Shown here piece by piece: positions 52,758-62,658 of a DNA stretch of 64,000 bases. Each line of letters starts with the position of its first letter. The stretch's first letter is position 1. The stretch covers positions 972,635-1,036,634 of the forward strand of contig NW_017566992.1 of NCBI RefSeq assembly GCF_001661265.1. The letters run 5' to 3'. The stretch is from Saitoella complicata NRRL Y-17804. Taxonomy: Eukaryota > Ascomycota > Saitoellomycetes > Saitoellales > Saitoellaceae. The position numbers and the translations under genes are program-made. The notes below the pieces were generated by a model. It was not told the DNA's origin. It worked only from the letters and a program-made list of their open reading frames with translations, and did no database searches.

Positions 52758-54084
52758 TTAATCCTTCGTAACATGGTGAATCGACTCCGCCAGATATTTG
52801 ACGTTGTCCGATGAGATACCCGCGACCGAGATACGTCCATCCTTGGTCAAGTACACAGAGCGCTCCTTCATCAATCTCTCCACCTGCTCCGGCTTCAATC
52901 CAGTAAAGCAGAACATACCAATCTGCGAGGTAATGTGGCTCCAGTCGTGCTTAGATCCCAACTCCTCAAGGTGATTCTTCAACTGCGTCCTCATGGAGAT
53001 GATCCGGTCAGCCATACCCTTGACCTCGCCCAACCATTGCTGGTTCAACTTCTCGTCACCAAGAACCTCAGACACCAACCTCGCACCGTGAATGGGAGGG
53101 TTAGAGTACATCGCTCTCACGATGATCTTGATCTGGGAGTCGACCTTCTTGGCTTCCTCCGCAGAGTCACACATGACGGAGAAAGCACCAGCACGCTCAC
53201 CGTACAATCCCATGTTCTTGGCAAAGGACTGGCAGAGCGCAATACGGTGACCCTCTTTGATGAAGTGACGGATGGCGAAAGCATCCTTGTCGACGTTACC
53301 GGAAGCGAAACCAAGGTAAGCAGCGTCAAAGTTGACAAAGTGACCACGGCTCTTGACGGCGTCAGAGATCTGGCGCCACTGGTCCTCGGTAGGGTCAACA
53401 CCAGTAGGGTTGTGAGCACAAGCGTGCAACAAGATGATGCTACCCTCAGGCGCAGCCTTGATGTCCTCGATCATACCGTTGATATCGAGGGAGATGTTCT
53501 CCTTGTCATAGTACCTGTAAGACTTGACCTCCAATCCCGAATCCTTAAAAATGGGAGTGTGGTTACCCCATGAGGGAGAAGGAAGGTAGATGGTCTTGTT
53601 GGGGTAGAATTTGTTGTAGAAGGCACCGGCGATCCTCAAAGCACCGGTACCGGAGATGGACTGAGTAGCAGCGATCTTACCCTCCTTCAAGTCGGTAGAG
53701 TCGGCACCGTAAGCAAGCTGCGAAGCAAGCTTGGTGAAAGAAGCAACACCGGTGATGGGTGCGTACTCCTTGTCCATCTTCTTCTCGGTGATCCTCTTCT
53801 CGGCCTCGAGGACGGAAGGAAGGACGTAGGGTTTGCCCTTGTCATCACGGTAAGCACCGACACCAAGATTGATCTTATGGGAAGCGGTGTCCTTCTTAAA
53901 AGCCTCAGTAACACCGAGGATCGCATCCGGAGGACCCATGGGGACACTGCAAAAGTCATAAGAGTCAGTTCTCAGGAAATCAACCAAAGCAGGGATTGCA
54001 GAGTACGTACTGAGCCCAGGTGCTCACAGTGCGGAGACATTGGAGACGAGTAGTCGAGCGAAGAGCGGTTCTCACAGACAACAT
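52758..54084 (-). CDS. Aspartate aminotransferase, mitochondrial
   Basis: PLP enzyme that interconverts aspartate and 2-oxoglutarate with oxaloacetate and glutamate in the malate-aspartate shuttle. Exons 54084-54011 and 53946-52758 give 420 residues. The first exon encodes an Arg/Thr/Ser/Leu-rich presequence with no acidic residues, which places it in mitochondria. The junction yields [14 protein letters not shown], the conserved start of the mature enzyme. The PLP lysine is in [12 protein letters not shown], and the substrate-binding N-P-T-G-V-D and S-N-P-P-x-H-G-A-R segments are present. All key residues are intact. Confidence 0.95.
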
Positions 54085-54477
54085 CACTGCTGATGGTATG
54101 GATGGTATGGAGGTCTCAATTGGCGATGACCGAGCGCTGGAGATGACGGGGTCCAACTACGTGCGCGCGCTAGGGTAAACGCGGGGGAAGCTTGCACCCC
54201 AATTTTTAGGTGGGGCTCCAAGTGGAAGAAGGGTGAGGGGGGGGGGGCTGCTGCTGTTACGATTGCAGTCGGGAAGGATTCGGGTTTATATAGGCGTTGC
54301 TATTTGCAATTGACTCCGCCTTGACCAATTCACATGTGTTGCTCACTTTGCCGAAAAGGAGGCTCGGCGCGGATCAGGCTGAGGCTGGGCTCCGGATCCT
54401 GAACCTCACATTTGCGTGCTGCAAGTTCATGCCCAGAGCGTAACGGATACAACCCAAAATCTGTACTCAAACACGAT
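54085..54477. promoter_or_regulatory. Divergent promoter region, aspartate aminotransferase / Pth2
   Basis: 393 bases between two starts. It contains a run of 11 G at about 54237-54247, which is a likely site of length error, and TATATAGG nearby at 54286-54293. Confidence 0.4.
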
Positions 54478-55107
54478 ATGTCAATGCCAAATCCTCAAGC
54501 GACTCATGTTCCTTCATCCCCTGCGCTCGTGCCTTCCGTGATTGCTACCGCGGTTCTGTGCCTGGCGGTCGGGTATTACGTCGGTCTTGGATCATCCCTG
54601 GGCGTCTCCTCCTCGAACAATACCCGCAGCAAGAAGAAGGATGCCGAGCCCGTAACAGACTCAGAATCCGAATCCGAATTCGAAGCAGAGGAGGAGGCAA
54701 CGGACTCTGAAGATGAAGCACCGGCAACCACCGATGCTTCTGCCAATACCTCCGAAGAAGCCAAGCTCGTCCTCGTCGTCCGTACAGACCTCGGCATGAC
54801 CAAAGGCAAAATCGCCGCTCAATGCTCCCACGCAACCCTCGCATGTTACAAATCCCTCCTCAGACATAACCCGGCGCTCTTGCAGCATTGGGAGTCGGCC
54901 GGACAACCTAAGATTACGTTGCAGACGAAGGATGAGGAGGAGATGTTGGTTATGCAGGCGAAGGCTTTGAGTTTGGGATTGGTGGCGAGGGTTGTTAGGG
55001 ACGCGGGTCGGACGCAGATTCCTGCTGGGTCGGCGACGGTGTTGGGTGTTGGACCTGGACCGAGGAGTGTCGTTGATGAGGTAACCGGGCATCTGAGATT
55101 ATACTAG
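54478..55107 (+). CDS. PTH2: Peptidyl-tRNA hydrolase 2 (Pth2/Bit1)
   Basis: Hydrolase that releases peptides from peptidyl-tRNA. Single exon, 209 residues from the ATG at 54478 (a longer frame upstream has no ATG). One membrane span at about residues 19-40 (V-I-A-T-A-V-L-C-L-A-V-G-Y-Y-V-G) anchors it, as in other eukaryotic Pth2 proteins of the outer mitochondrial or ER membrane. An acidic Ser/Glu/Asp linker follows at about 50-90. The PTH2 domain covers about 93-209 with K-L-V-L-V-V-R-T-D-L-G-M-x-K-G-K-I-A-A-Q-C-S-H-A, the catalytic signature, and ends in G-P-G-P-x-x-x-V-D-x-V-T-G-H-L-x-L-Y. Confidence 0.94.
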   Translation: MSMPNPQATHVPSSPALVPSVIATAVLCLAVGYYVGLGSSLGVSSSNNTRSKKKDAEPVTDSESESEFEAEEEATDSEDEAPATTDASANTSEEAKLVLVVRTDLGMTKGKIAAQCSHATLACYKSLLRHNPALLQHWESAGQPKITLQTKDEEEMLVMQAKALSLGLVARVVRDAGRTQIPAGSATVLGVGPGPRSVVDEVTGHLRLY

Positions 55108-56320
55108 ACATGTGGAATGTGTAGGCGTTGAAGATGTGCATTCAGAAAGTGTTTATCATTTCCTGGAGATCTCTGATCGCGGTGCTTGCGTTGTTGTGAT
55201 GGTAATAAGTCATCGTCGGTGTGTTCCTTCATAAATGGCCTCTTATATGCTCATCTCCGGACGCACTCACCCTTCCGTTACCTGACATACAGCACCAAAA
55301 GCCTTGCATAATCAAGTGAATGTTGAAGCAGACCTGCTTATGATCGAGCGGTGTATTACAAAACTCAAAGTTGACCGCATACAGCCGTCACCATCAGCTG
55401 CCCGCCTGTGTACGACAACCTGTGATCCTCACGTTGAATAGGCTCTCACATGAATAAAGCTGGCCGGTATCAAGTTGAATGACAAGCATTTTGTGAGCAT
55501 ATATCAAGGGACGAGTCGCACGCATGATGATCATGAACTCTGGATGGTTGTGGATACTCGTACGTTATTTTCACGACCATATGCGCAGCTCAAGTCAGTT
55601 AGGGATATGGGAACATGCCCTTGACGCGCGGCGGTACCCGTGGGAAATTCGAACGCTGGTGTGTTCCAAAGTCGGGATTGAATCACCTAGCACGTACAGC
55701 TGCGGTCATATGACTTCCTACCTACTTGGGTGCGGCTCGAACCAGTAGCCAATGTTGGTCGAACGCACGTTTGGTGACACTTTCATGAACATAATAAACA
55801 GCCGCCCAGTAACCACCGCGGCACAGCATTCATTCGAGCTACTATGTAGTAGAGAGGTGGGGCGGTAACAAGGAGGTCATAGTGCCATTCTGGCAAACAA
55901 GGCACGCGCATATGGGAAGCCATGAACAAATCTAAGGGTGAGCGGCCGTTAAATCGAAGGTGTTCAATGTGTTCCATGGCCGCGACAGCTGCAGTTGCAA
56001 TGACTGTTCTGGCAAAGGACAATGCCTAAATCCAGCTCTCAGCAGACCTGATCTGCGCAAATGTCTATACGCCTGCGCCATACTACAGTGTTTGGTTGAA
56101 GAATTCAAGTTATTTGAATATTCACTTAATGGCAAACGCGCGATCGCCGGCCGCGGCCGCGGGTCATGGGCATTGATGTTTCTGTGGCACCTGGCTACCA
56201 CTACATCACAAAATTTATCACTGGTTTTACTTTTTGTTCTGTGTGGCTCAGAGTTATTCTAGAGTTATCCTGAGCTGTACGCTTGGTCAACATAGAGAGT
56301 AGGAATCTAGACCATTCACA
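55108..56320. other. Gene-poor region
   Basis: About 1.2 kb with short, low-quality frames on both strands and no gene recognised. Composition is more AT rich than neighbouring genes. Confidence 0.5.
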
Positions 56321-56323
56321 CGC

Positions 56324-56379
56324 TTGCCGCAATGGTTCCGTGACAACGGTCAGTGATGGGACCGGCAACCATTGTGGTG
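56324..56379. repeat. Inverted repeat 1 related to the tRNA-Ser 5' end
   Basis: Arms at 56324-56340 and 56362-56379: the left arm TTGCCGCAATGGTTCCG and the reverse complement of the right arm share the core CAATGGTT and a CCG end, separated by about 21 bases. The core resembles the D-arm of the tRNA-Ser downstream. Confidence 0.6.
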
Positions 56380-56426
56380 CTCGTTAATGACGGAGGGAAA
56401 GATCGGACCTAGGCCAGATAATAGTG

Positions 56427-56483
56427 TGTGCCGCAGTGGTTACCGAGCAATGGCAACAGGATCACCCGGTAACCATTACGGCA
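56427..56483. repeat. Inverted repeat 2 containing a copy of the tRNA-Ser 5' end
   Basis: The left arm 56427-56445 is identical for 19 bases to the tRNA-Ser at 56559-56577 (TGTGCCGCAGTGGTTACCG). The right arm 56467-56483 is its reverse complement with two differences over 17 bases. The spacer is about 21 bases, as in inverted repeat 1. Confidence 0.85.
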
Positions 56484-56552
56484 AGGAATCAACCAGAGGG
56501 TAACTCAAATGGGGAACTTGTATTGCAAAAGACCCACCCAAGAACATCAATA

Positions 56553-56660
56553 GACGCTGTGCCGCAGTGGTTACCGGGCGGCCCTGCTAAGATTGGTGCT
56601 AAACCTAATCCGGACAGGCCGTGGGATCTTCCTTCGCGCGTTCGAATCGCGTCGGCGTCG
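56553..56660 (+). tRNA. tRNA-Ser (anticodon GCT) with a 26-nt intron
   Basis: 108 nt, mature length 82. The acceptor stem GACGCTG pairs fully with the 3' strand (one T-G) and the discriminator is G. The D stem is CCG/CGG, three pairs as in type II tRNAs, with AGTGGTTA in the loop. The anticodon stem CGGCC/GGCCG is perfect around the loop CTGCTA-A. The intron is 56592-56617, directly after the base 3' of the anticodon, the standard position. A short variable arm (GGGA-TCT-TCCT) precedes the T-arm GCGCG-TTCGAAT-CGCGT. A T-run follows. Confidence 0.88.
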
Positions 56661-57446
56661 ATTTTTGAGGTTACATGATGAATTAGACGCTATCAATCAA
56701 ACAGTTATCCCTGTCTGAACACATAATGTTGAGAGATGCCTACTCTGATCACCTTTTGCTATGGCAGAACCTATATCCATGATTGGGAGTGCTCGCTTCC
56801 GGCACGAGGTATCGATCGAAGGTATCAATATCACCTGTATACGTCCTCTGACTTCTACACCTAGACGGTATAACCCCGGGATCCTGTGGCCGACTGATTG
56901 ACATCAATTGAGGTAAATCAGGAGTGTGGAAAGTCAGATCGGAGAGCATACGGGATGTACTCAGTGTTGCCATACTCAATCAACGTCGCCAGCATCAAGT
57001 TGCAATTGGAACATCTACACTCTTCAGTGAACAGATGGCAAAGGTAAGGCATAGCTAGAACATTGATATGTCTCGTATTATATTACAGTAAACTTCTATG
57101 ATCTTCACGGCCGAATTCCGCTACTCGACGTGCGAGTAGCCATCCACCACGCAAGTTGCGACACAGGAGTGCCACACGAAGGTTACCGAAGCTGACACGA
57201 CGGACGATCTCTCACCGCTCCGTTACTTTCCTTATCCTGCTGCCTCCGAGAAGGCGGAAGAGGAAAGTGCGCCCCGAATGGACGCATCGGTGATGGAGGT
57301 TCATGTCGTCCGCGCTGCGCAATTTGAAGGTGCGCGGGGCACGTGATATGGAGTGTGGGAAGACTTGAACCATTATTGTCCAATTGATTATGCTATTATG
57401 CCCAGATCCCAAACATTACCATCCTTCTCATCCCCGAATCCATAAC
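56661..57446. other. Intergenic, nothing recognised
   Basis: Region between tRNA-Ser and the 3' end of the FUSC-like gene. No convincing frame. Confidence 0.5.
56662..56666 (+). terminator. Pol III terminator of tRNA-Ser
   Basis: Five T residues one base after the tRNA. Confidence 0.75.
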
Positions 57447-60400
57447 CTACGTCATTTTACCCTTCCCATTACCATGACCAAGTCCAGCACCACTCGGGAT
57501 GTTTTCACCATACAAAGCCTTAACTTCGTACACGATGACCTCCAAACTGCGCGCGATCGCATTACCCGGCAATACGATACCTGCAATTGCTGCGTACTCC
57601 TTCCTCTGATGAAAGTTGGATCGTTCACCCGCCCATTTGACGTCCTGATCCCTGTCCCTCATGACTTGCACGGGTGACCTCATAAATGGAGGAAGAGGTC
57701 GACCCAGAGCAAGCGAAATACTTACGTGATGGAATGTACTCAATACAGTCTCATAGAAAAGCCTGAACGATGGCTTGTCGAGCAGCTCCGCCAATAGTTT
57801 CTCATCGTCCTCGGTGAAAGCATCAATCTGGAGATCCATTGTCGCTAGCAAACCTGTGATGATGAGCATGTGCTTCTGGATGTTCATGTATCTCTCCCGT
57901 GGCCATCTTCCACGCAAGACAGGTTCATACGCGGTAAAGCTCATAAGTTGCTGCTGGGAAGCTGCCAGACCAGTCAGCTTTGCTCTCGCATTCCTGATGC
58001 GCTTGTTCAGTTCGCGAGGCTGAACACCCGCAGCTTCGGCAGCGATTTTGGTGTGTACGATAGAGTACAAGTCACCCGCGAACAAACAGGACTGTGCAAG
58101 CTCGTCGCGAACGAGTCTGCGACCGGTGATCAGGGACGGGAAGATTGTGAAGACGAACGATACGACAACTCCTGCAACAGTAAGCAGGACTCGGTACCCG
58201 AAAAGAGCGGGAACAGAGAGGTAAATTTGTCCACCGGCCGACAACGCTGCACGTCCAAGCTTCATTTCGGCAAGCTCGTAACCCACAATGAGTGCCTCCG
58301 TGATCATACTCATCAACGTCGGCAGGAAGTACAACACCGGATTCTTGATCTGCACGTAGAACTGGGGGATTAAGCTCAAGAAGTAGAGCGGAATAATTGC
58401 GGCCGGCTTTCTCCCGATCTCACAAGCCAGGAGACCCAACACTCCTCCAACAACAGTTCCGATGAGACGCATGATGCCGGTCGAGAACGCTCTGCCCGCA
58501 ATAGGCTGCAAACCCAGCAATACGGTCAGCGTGATCCAAATCAACCGATACTGGATGAAAATCTTGATACTGCTGTGGAAGTATGCGGGAAGCGTACACG
58601 CAAGCATAGCAATAGCCGCTCTTAGACCAAATGCACTGGTAGAGCCTTGCATAATCTGCCCAAACCTCCACAAGAGGATGAATGGCTTGCGATACCAACC
58701 AGGCACGGGCTCCATCTCGTCCTTGCTGTCGAGGATTGACCACTGTACGTAACTGCCGTCCGAGTACTCCTGTCCCCGACCTTCTTCTTCTTTCTTGCTA
58801 TCGAAGGCTCCGACAATTGCTTTACGGAATGACCGCAACGAGGGGAGACGAAGACGTAGATGGGTCATGGTTCCATCCTGGTGTTTGGCATCTGCGAACT
58901 TGGACATGTCAACCAAGGTACGTGCCGCAGTGTAGATAAGTGACTCGTAGTACAGAATCATGTACAACGGAGGCGAGAATGACCGATCCTTCTGCTTCAA
59001 AGCTTCGAAGCCCTCTGTCCGGTGTGCCCAGAACTCTGCGATTATAGCTTCGAACCTTGGCAAGAAGAGGTCATCCTCAGGCGTTCGATCAAGCGTCTTG
59101 TCATGCTTCTTCATCCAGGCAACGTACCACGGTGCACGTTGGTAAGGTCCAAGACGGAGGGTGCGCTGGATATGTGTAATTGCCTCCTCACATCCAGTGA
59201 TAACGTCTCCACAACTCCTCTTCAATAACAGCCCAGCCTCGCGCAAGTTGTCCTCTGAGACCTTTTGCCAGATATCAGGAGAGGTGTCAACCTGTCCGTT
59301 TCGGTAAAACCAATGACTCTGCTGCTTAGCGGTCTCGATGTCATCTTCATTGAGGCCGTCGACATGGCGAACGTAGATGTCTCGTTCAACTGCGCGGATG
59401 TTTCCTAAACCGATGACAGGGACGGCAAGCTGTCGGACATGTTTGTTTAGTTCTTCCAGATCAGAGGCCTTCATGTAACCAAAGACAACTTCACGCTTTG
59501 CCGGACCCTTGAGCATGGCCAGTTTCGCCAACAGGCCAGTCAGTCCTTGGACCATAGTCCTTGCCACCGTATCGTTGTTGTTCTTCTGCAACGGATCCGT
59601 CAGGAAAGACTCATGCTGTACCCTCAAGACCTTGGACGCGAGTCCCAAGATTCCCGAGACTGTCTTTAGGTACGGCAATCGTCCATTAACGATCGGCGGT
59701 ACGAACAAGTTCACTGCACATTGCACTGCAACACCCAGCAAAATCGCGGTCAACAGCCTGCGGACAATCATCGTCACGTATCCGAAGTTCGGGAAAACAT
59801 GAGCTTCCGTCAACAGGATACCAGAGAAGATTCCACCCATGATGATACCGAACAGAGCTGAAAGGCCGAGTTTGACTTTGAGCACGTTGAGAAGCCATGC
59901 AGCGATGAACAGGAAGGTTGCACATAGTGCGGCTGGTGCGGGAGTATAGACGGCTTGTAGTCGCGTCGCGGAATCATATTGAGCGAGTTGCGCAGGACTC
60001 GTGATGCCGAGGCGGGTTGCCACCAGTACGGAGGAATCCTGGTGACGGGACAGTAGTGCCATGCAAGCCGAGAAAAGGACATAGGGTACGAAAGCGCACA
60101 TAATGAACTGGTCGATCCGTCAGTAACGTGTCTTGATTAGAAGCCAGGACTGTACGCACCACTGCAATGATAACTCCCTCAAAGAACGCACCCCTAGGCT
60201 TCCATGTCCCGAACAATGAAGCGATAATTAATGAAACATAATAAAGCGTCGTCTCGATACGCATCACGTCTTCGGACTGCGACAAGGCCGCGATGATCCC
60301 CAGTCCGAGCGCAGACTTAATCGCGAGTAACAAAGTGACCTTGTCTGGTTTGACGTTATCCCAATTCCATGATTTCTTAGCGGAAGAGGGTGTTGCAGGA

Positions 60401-60489
60401 GATACAGAGTCGTGCTGCTTTTCCTGCTCCAACTGAAGGGTCTCGTCCGTATCACTTCGAGTCGTCCGATCCATGTCGGACGTCGACAT
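57447..60489 (-). CDS. FUSC-like integral membrane protein (fungal DUF2421 / aromatic acid exporter type)
   Basis: Predicted plasma-membrane or ER transporter of the fusaric-acid-resistance/aromatic-acid-exporter superfamily. Related fungal proteins were named for brefeldin A sensitivity. Exons 60489-60160 and 60107-57447, with a 52-nt intron (GTGCGT, branch CTGAC, CCAG), give 996 residues. A polar N-terminus of about 55 residues is followed by a first membrane cluster at about 60-210 and a cytoplasmic region of about 210-520. A second cluster with an FUSC-type bundle lies at about 530-700 (R-A-A-I-A-M-L-A-C ... G-R-A-F-S-T-G-I-M-R-L-I-G-T-V-V-G-G-V-L-G). A helical C-terminal DUF2421-like domain ends with V-S-x-x-L-A-L-G-R-P-L-P. 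The in-frame GTAAGT near the 3' end is read as coding because this conserved segment spans it. The substrate is unknown. Confidence 0.85.
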
Positions 60490-60973
60490 TGTTCCTTCCT
60501 GTGAAGAGTCGATCGTATTTACCGGATCAAAAGGGTTCGTTGAACGACCTATCGATATCCCATGTCTATCTTGAGGCGGACCGGTTAATGAACCCTCGAA
60601 GTACCCGTGACGTCTGCGGGCTGGGATCGCGCAGCTACCCGCACCTGAACGTGCCCCAACGGGAAAGGTGCAGAAAGGTGCAGCGGGCCGCAGAGATCGT
60701 GCGAACAAGAAATCCGCAAAAGGAAATCCTGCTACTTCTAATCAAATCGTGCAGCTCTTGGAGACACCTGGTCATATATAGACGTCACCTTTTGCTAGCT
60801 GGAATCTTGGTGCCTTCGTGGATATAGTCAGCGAGAATTCCGTTTTGCAAACTTCCTCCTCTACCAACTCGTCCTCCTTCTCTATCAAGCAGGAAAAGCT
60901 ATCGACCGCTTCAGAAGCAGTCAAGAAAGCCACTGAACACTCTCACTCTACAAAAACAACTACACAAATCAGC
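60490..60973. promoter_or_regulatory. Divergent promoter region, FUSC-like gene / unrecognised gene A
   Basis: 484 bases. A minus-strand frame continues upstream of the FUSC-like start without an ATG. The part before gene A is pyrimidine rich, with a leader sequence resembling that of gene B. Confidence 0.4.
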
Positions 60974-62169
60974 ATGGCCGGATGCACGACTGCTTTCGCC
61001 AACTTCTTCAGCTCCGTCCTCCCTAACCGTCCTGCCAGGCGTGCGGCCGAAAAGGACGTCAGGAAGAACAAGGTCGGGATGACCGTCCACTCCTTGAGAA
61101 AACCCAACGTTCGCTACCAACGCGCTCCTGCTGCTGGCACGAAGCCTATCATCACCACTGACGTTTCCTCCCCGGGCCTCGCCAAGCGCGACTCCGGATC
61201 GGGAGCGTCAAGGAGGAGAAAGATTTGAAACTCGAGACCGGGGTAGCTAAGGCTATCAACGAGAACGAGAAGCACAAGGACGTTTGTGACGAGACGTCTT
61301 TTATCTGTAAGGAGACCGAGGAGCACTCCACCACCGCTGACTCCCCGGTCACCACGGTCGACGAGACGAAAGTCAAGTGCCCCGCCATCCACTATGGCTT
61401 GACCGATGAGGGGAAAATTTACTGGGTCGAATACTTTACCAAGATGGCTGCCCCTTCCGCGCTCAAGGCCAACCCCGAAGCGCTCGAGCCGGATGTAGCA
61501 TCTCTTTCGGCTCGCGCCCCCATCCCCGCGGCTACCGCGCAAGAGGCTCCCAAGTGCACCCCACTTGAGACCAAGGTTACGATCGCAGCTGAAGTTGACA
61601 ACTCTACCGAGAAGGAGAGAGCTTCTCCCTGTGATGTGAAGGAGATTGAGCACGAGGTGGAGAAGAACGACATTAACGTGGAGGTGTTTAGCGTCCGCAG
61701 CAACGATGAGGGTAAGAACGATAAGACCGATGTGGAGAGAATTGCGATGATGTACGAACAGATCAGCGCCAGCGCCCATATTATGGAGAAAAGGCAAATA
61801 ATCCTCGTCACCCCTCATGCGCTCGAGGCCCCCATCCTCACCTTGACAGCGCCTGACGATGAGGCTCCTCCGCTATCCCCCGTCATGGTCACCACGGCCG
61901 AGCAAGCCATGTGCCGGGCAAAGTACAGGCTGTTTCTTGGTTGCGAGTTTCAGTTCAAGAGGAACTTGGACAAAGGGTGTATGGAGTATGACAAGCTCAA
62001 GGGCAGGGGTAAAATCTCCCATGATGAGTGCAAGTCGCTTAAGGTCAGATTGGCGCGCCGGGTATGTTGGAGAGGAAAGAACGAGAAAGGAGAGGATGTG
62101 ATCGTTCTGAGTGACAAATCGCACAAGAATGGGACTCGAGAACTTGTTGTTACTAGGGCCAGGAAATGA
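60974..62169 (+). CDS. Unrecognised protein, family copy A (frame change near 61.2 kb)
   Basis: I do not recognise this gene. Frame one (60974-61228) encodes an 84-residue basic segment with V-H-S-L-R-K-P-N-V-R-Y. A second frame, open to 62169, encodes about 315 more charged residues with L-T-D-E-x-K-x-Y-W-x-x-Y-F, then a Cys-containing C-terminal part (C-R-A-K-Y-R-L-F-L-G-C, C-x-E-Y, D-E-C, R-V-C-W-R). The two frames could be joined by a 50-nt intron 61163-61212 (donor GTTTCC, acceptor CAAG, phase kept), giving about 381 residues, but both sites are weak. A sequence error or a real frameshift is also possible. Tandem copy B at 62659 resembles it along its whole length. Confidence 0.5.
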
Positions 62170-62658
62170 GCGGGAAGATAAGCGTCGTACATGAAGAACC
62201 TTGTTCATATGAGGTTGACATTGATGAGGATAACGGGCTTGAAATTTGAGTGATAACGATTATCAATTCATAGGTTGCTTGACATTTTCTCTTCCCCGCC
62301 CCTCACCAGTGTCACTTTGGTCTCGGGTGCCTTTAACCGAGAACGCGTGGTGGCAGCATTGTAGCGCACCGCACTAGCGTGCAACCGTGTGAATGCCGCA
62401 TTAGGAGTCGCAACGATCGAGCAGGTACAGGAGATAATGCTTCAGCACACCTTTTTCGGAAACGTAGATTATACACAGTACCGATAGTAGGTGTCGTCAT
62501 GACTTGTCGCCACAGACGACCTAAAGCTTGCGGTATTCTTGTCGCGACTCTGTCCTCGTCCAACTTCCAACTCTACCAACGAGCACGAAAAGTCCAGTTA
62601 ATCTCTCTCAACGCCTCTCAGACGTTCTCAAAACCACAATCAAACCAACTTATCAACA
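62170..62658. other. Intergenic between copies A and B
   Basis: No coding frame. The last about 130 bases form a leader with repeated CAACTC/TCTCTCAACG pyrimidine-rich words like the leader of copy A. Confidence 0.4.

Noticed and set aside
55700-55750. TCGAACC motif suggesting a minus-strand tRNA
   Set aside because: The bases flanking the loop do not pair and no acceptor stem is found.
57690-57745. GTAAGT near the 3' end of the FUSC-like gene as an intron donor
   Set aside because: Reading through gives the V-S-x-x-L-A-L-G-R-P-L-P segment typical of the family, and no good acceptor follows.
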